Assembly: GCA_013397865.1 (NCBI GenBank)
Contig: VZTI01005563.1
Location: 714 to 64,713 of the forward strand
Length of the DNA stretch: 64,000 nucleotides
Reading direction: 5' to 3'
Source: Struthidea cinerea
Lineage: Eukaryota > Chordata > Aves > Passeriformes > Corcoracidae
Shown here: positions 61,512 through 64,000 of the stretch, piece by piece
Position numbering within the stretch: the first letter of the stretch is position 1
Layout of the letters: each line of letters begins with the position of its first letter
Program-made: the position numbers and the translations under genes
The notes under the pieces: generated by a model
What the model was told of the DNA's origin: nothing
What the model saw: only the letters and a program-made list of their open reading frames with translations
Database searches by the model: none

Positions 61512-64000
61512 AATGGAAAAGTCCAGAAGGAAGGGACACATCCATCCTGCCACTCTCCTGCTCTCTCCCTTTGTTAAACAAGCATCCCTGCTTTGCTTCA
61601 CTGCTCCTGTGCACCAGGCTCCAAGATTTTTCCACAACAATATCCAAAAGCCCCGTTCCAGCACAGCCTTCTGGATGGCTTTTCCAGTGCACACACACAT
61701 TCCCCCAGCTGACTTCTTTCATTTCCAAGTTATTGTACCGTTAGAGTGACAAGACGAGATTTATTGCATCGCAGACGTATCCTAAATAACCCAGAGAGGC
61801 GCTGACATTCCCAGCTCTGGATGGGGCCTGTGCAAACCCCTCTCTCCTGCTGGAAGGACAAGCTGAGATCAGATTGATGTGGAGGTTTTCAGCAGGGAAT
61901 GATTAAAAACAAAAAGAAAACCGGGGGAGGGGAGGTATTTTGAAAGAAAAACTCCTCCGTTCTCAGAAGAGAAGGAAAACTGTTTTGAGGCAGCATGGAA
62001 AACCCTAAGCCTGTGCTGAAACAAGAGCAGGGAGTGGGAAAAGCCTTCGGAGGCTGGAAAGGCAACAGTAGGTTTAGTACACAGCTCCCGGGAGCCGGCA
62101 GCAGAAATAGCGAATTTATTCCACTAAACCATGTGACTGAGGCATTTCCCTCGGCTTTCTCATCTGTTAAACAGTTAACAGCCCTGCTTCCCGCAGAGGA
62201 TGCCTCAGAGATGCTTGGAGAAGGCTCCGAGATGCCGAGGAAGGAAGCAGGCGGCAGGGCAAGACAAAAGCTCTGAGCCCCCACAGGGGAAAAGCTCCGA
62301 ACCGAACGCGAAATTCACGATCCACAGAGAGGAGAGGCTGAGCATTAGCCTGCTGCTTCATATAAAACACAATTATTGTATATCAGCCTCAAAAGCAAGG
62401 CAGCTTCAGGATTCTGGGTTTCCTCCAAAGAACTCCTGGGGAAGGAGAAAAAAAAACCCCAACAACACAGAGCAAGACAAGTCTCAGTGAACACAGCCAC
62501 GACAAAGCCAGCAGCTGCTTCAAGACAAGTATTAACCTGAAAAACAAGCACTTTCTTGTCTATGGCGAGGCAGGTGTTGCTGCACTTAAGAGATTCCTGG
62601 TATTTGCAATTAAATCATTAATTCTCCACCAGCGCAGGGACAAGGCAGAGCCGGGGGAGAGCCCAGAAGTTCTGTCCAGATCCACCACAGGGGCTGCTCG
62701 CTGCCTCTGCGTTTGTGGCAGCACCTGTGTCCTGATAAAAAGATGATTTTTTTTTTTTTACATTTCCAAACCAAATGATGCAGCAAAGAAGCTGTTTTAC
62801 CACAAATTATGAGATAAGGCTGAATCTATCTGTGCTCTCCCCTGCCTCTAAAAGCCTGAAGGGAGATGAAAGGCAAGCCAGGGCACGCCAGTGGGAGCAG
62901 GCAAATGACTTTGAGATCACCAGTCACACACACACAGAAAATTCCCTTTATTGGCACTGTCTGACCAGAGAGGGTGAAAAAAAAAAAATCAATTAAAAAA
63001 AATTTAAAAAGAAAATCAATCCGTTGTGGTGAGACTAAAAGACACCCAGCTTCACCAGCCATCCTCACTTTGAGCTTCAGACAAAGCTTCACTTTGTTTG
63101 AAACTTGGAGCCTTGCAGCAGGAGATGAGCACGAGGCTTGCTCTGTCACAAGGTAGAGCACAGAAGGGTGTTGTTTCTCCGGGATTACATCCCCCAGTTT
63201 AGGACATTTTACTCCATGTCTCCTTTTCCGTGCCTGGGGACTGAGGAATAACACGGGAATTTTTTATTCAATATTCACAGCTTCAATCCTTGACGGGCAA
63301 GGCTCATTCCTGCAGCACAGCTTCTCTCTGAGCAAAGGCTTTTTCTGTTCCAGATTGACCCGGAGGCTGCAGAGAGGACAGTTTGCCATAATTCTGCAAT
63401 GAGTAATGAACCCACACGGCTTCCATCCACCGCATGTGATCCATGGAGCTTCCCAGAGGAGGAAAAGGCCTTTCCCAGGAATAGCAGCAGCTATTCCTGC
63501 CCCACGTGCTCCAGCATCACCCTCTTGCACGGAACCAATCCATGCTGAAATGGCACTTCCCGTCCTCAACCTTTACTCCTGACTTCAGTTGTCATCTCTA
63601 AAAGAAAGTTCTTTCCTTCCCCGCAGTTTTCCACATTCCCTGCCTGCTTCTGAGCAACTCCAGCTCCATCTGACATTAATAACACTGCCCCTGGGAGGAC
63701 CTGCTGCTCCATCCCTTGGGGCTGAACTGCAGACAAGTTTGTGACAGGCAGAGCCAAAAGGAAAAAAAAAAAAAAAAAGGCTTATTTCATCATGTAAGAG
63801 ACTGATTTTTACTTTAATGCCAGACCAATCCCTTCCAAAAATAAAAGGCAAGTAAATGGTCAGTTCAGCTTCTCTGCTGCCTTTCCCAAGGTCACGACCA
63901 AGGGCAGGGCAGGCTCACAGCCAGGCTGTGAAAGGGATGAATTTCCCCTTCCTGATCTCTTAAAATGTGTAACATCTTGGCTCACCCTCGTGCCTCTTTA

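Larger units (their letters stand above)
43239..64000 (-). other. ABTB2 5' intron, at least 20.8 kb, runs off the window
   Basis: From the acceptor of the 43.1 kb exon to the right edge. Contains CR1 fragments (46471-46872, 57324-57671), two solo LTRs (48155-48533, 53747-54123), the minisatellite with gap (49891-51310) and the N at 61490. I looked for the missing first exon, which should carry about 296 codons in a continuous frame, and found no candidate. The longest gap-free frames are under 185 codons without recognisable domains. Confidence 0.6.

Overview
The window is nuclear DNA of a vertebrate, most likely a bird. It holds a multi-exon gene with GT-AG introns, several CR1 LINE fragments whose 3' ends carry the ATTCYATG-type octamer tail typical of avian CR1, solo endogenous-retrovirus LTRs, poly(A)/poly(T) tracts and a gapped minisatellite. 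No bacterial-type operon, phage or CRISPR structure is present.

The one recognisable protein-coding gene is ABTB2 (ankyrin repeat and BTB/POZ domain containing 2, also called BPOZ-2). It lies on the minus strand. I could trace 16 coding exons from 43238 down to the stop codon at 5084. All splice sites are GT-AG, every intron phase matches its neighbour, and the joined exons encode the last 729 residues: a histone-fold-like segment, ankyrin repeats, a conserved linker, a BTB domain and a BACK-like C-terminus ending HSVYVTSRV. The first coding exon (about 300 residues by comparison with the family) lies beyond 64000. Thirteen exons sit compactly between 5 and 15.3 kb, two at 18.3-19.9 kb, and the two most 5' visible exons lie at 40.2 and 43.1 kb beyond a 20.4 kb intron. 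The rest of the window (43.2-64 kb) is first-intron sequence.

Layout: 1-2460 is intergenic, GC-rich at the very edge; 2461-2792 is a diverged LTR; about 4245-5083 is the probable ABTB2 3' UTR; 5084-19867 is the dense exon block; 19868-40234 is a large intron with three CR1 fragments and one LTR; 40235-43238 holds two exons; 43239-64000 is intron with two CR1 fragments, two LTRs, a minisatellite with an 819-base assembly gap, and a second one-base N that looks like a contig-join artefact.

The least explained material is repetitive. Three LTRs of about 377 bp from one family (37480-37855, 48155-48533 and, inverted, 53747-54123) have TG...CA ends, and two of them have 6-bp target-site duplications. 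A fourth, much older relative lies at 2461-2792 just past the 3' end of ABTB2. The minisatellite at 49891-51310 has a higher-order structure with a 198-bp period. The LTR pairs flank, respectively, two ABTB2 exons (direct repeats) and the minisatellite (inverted repeats).
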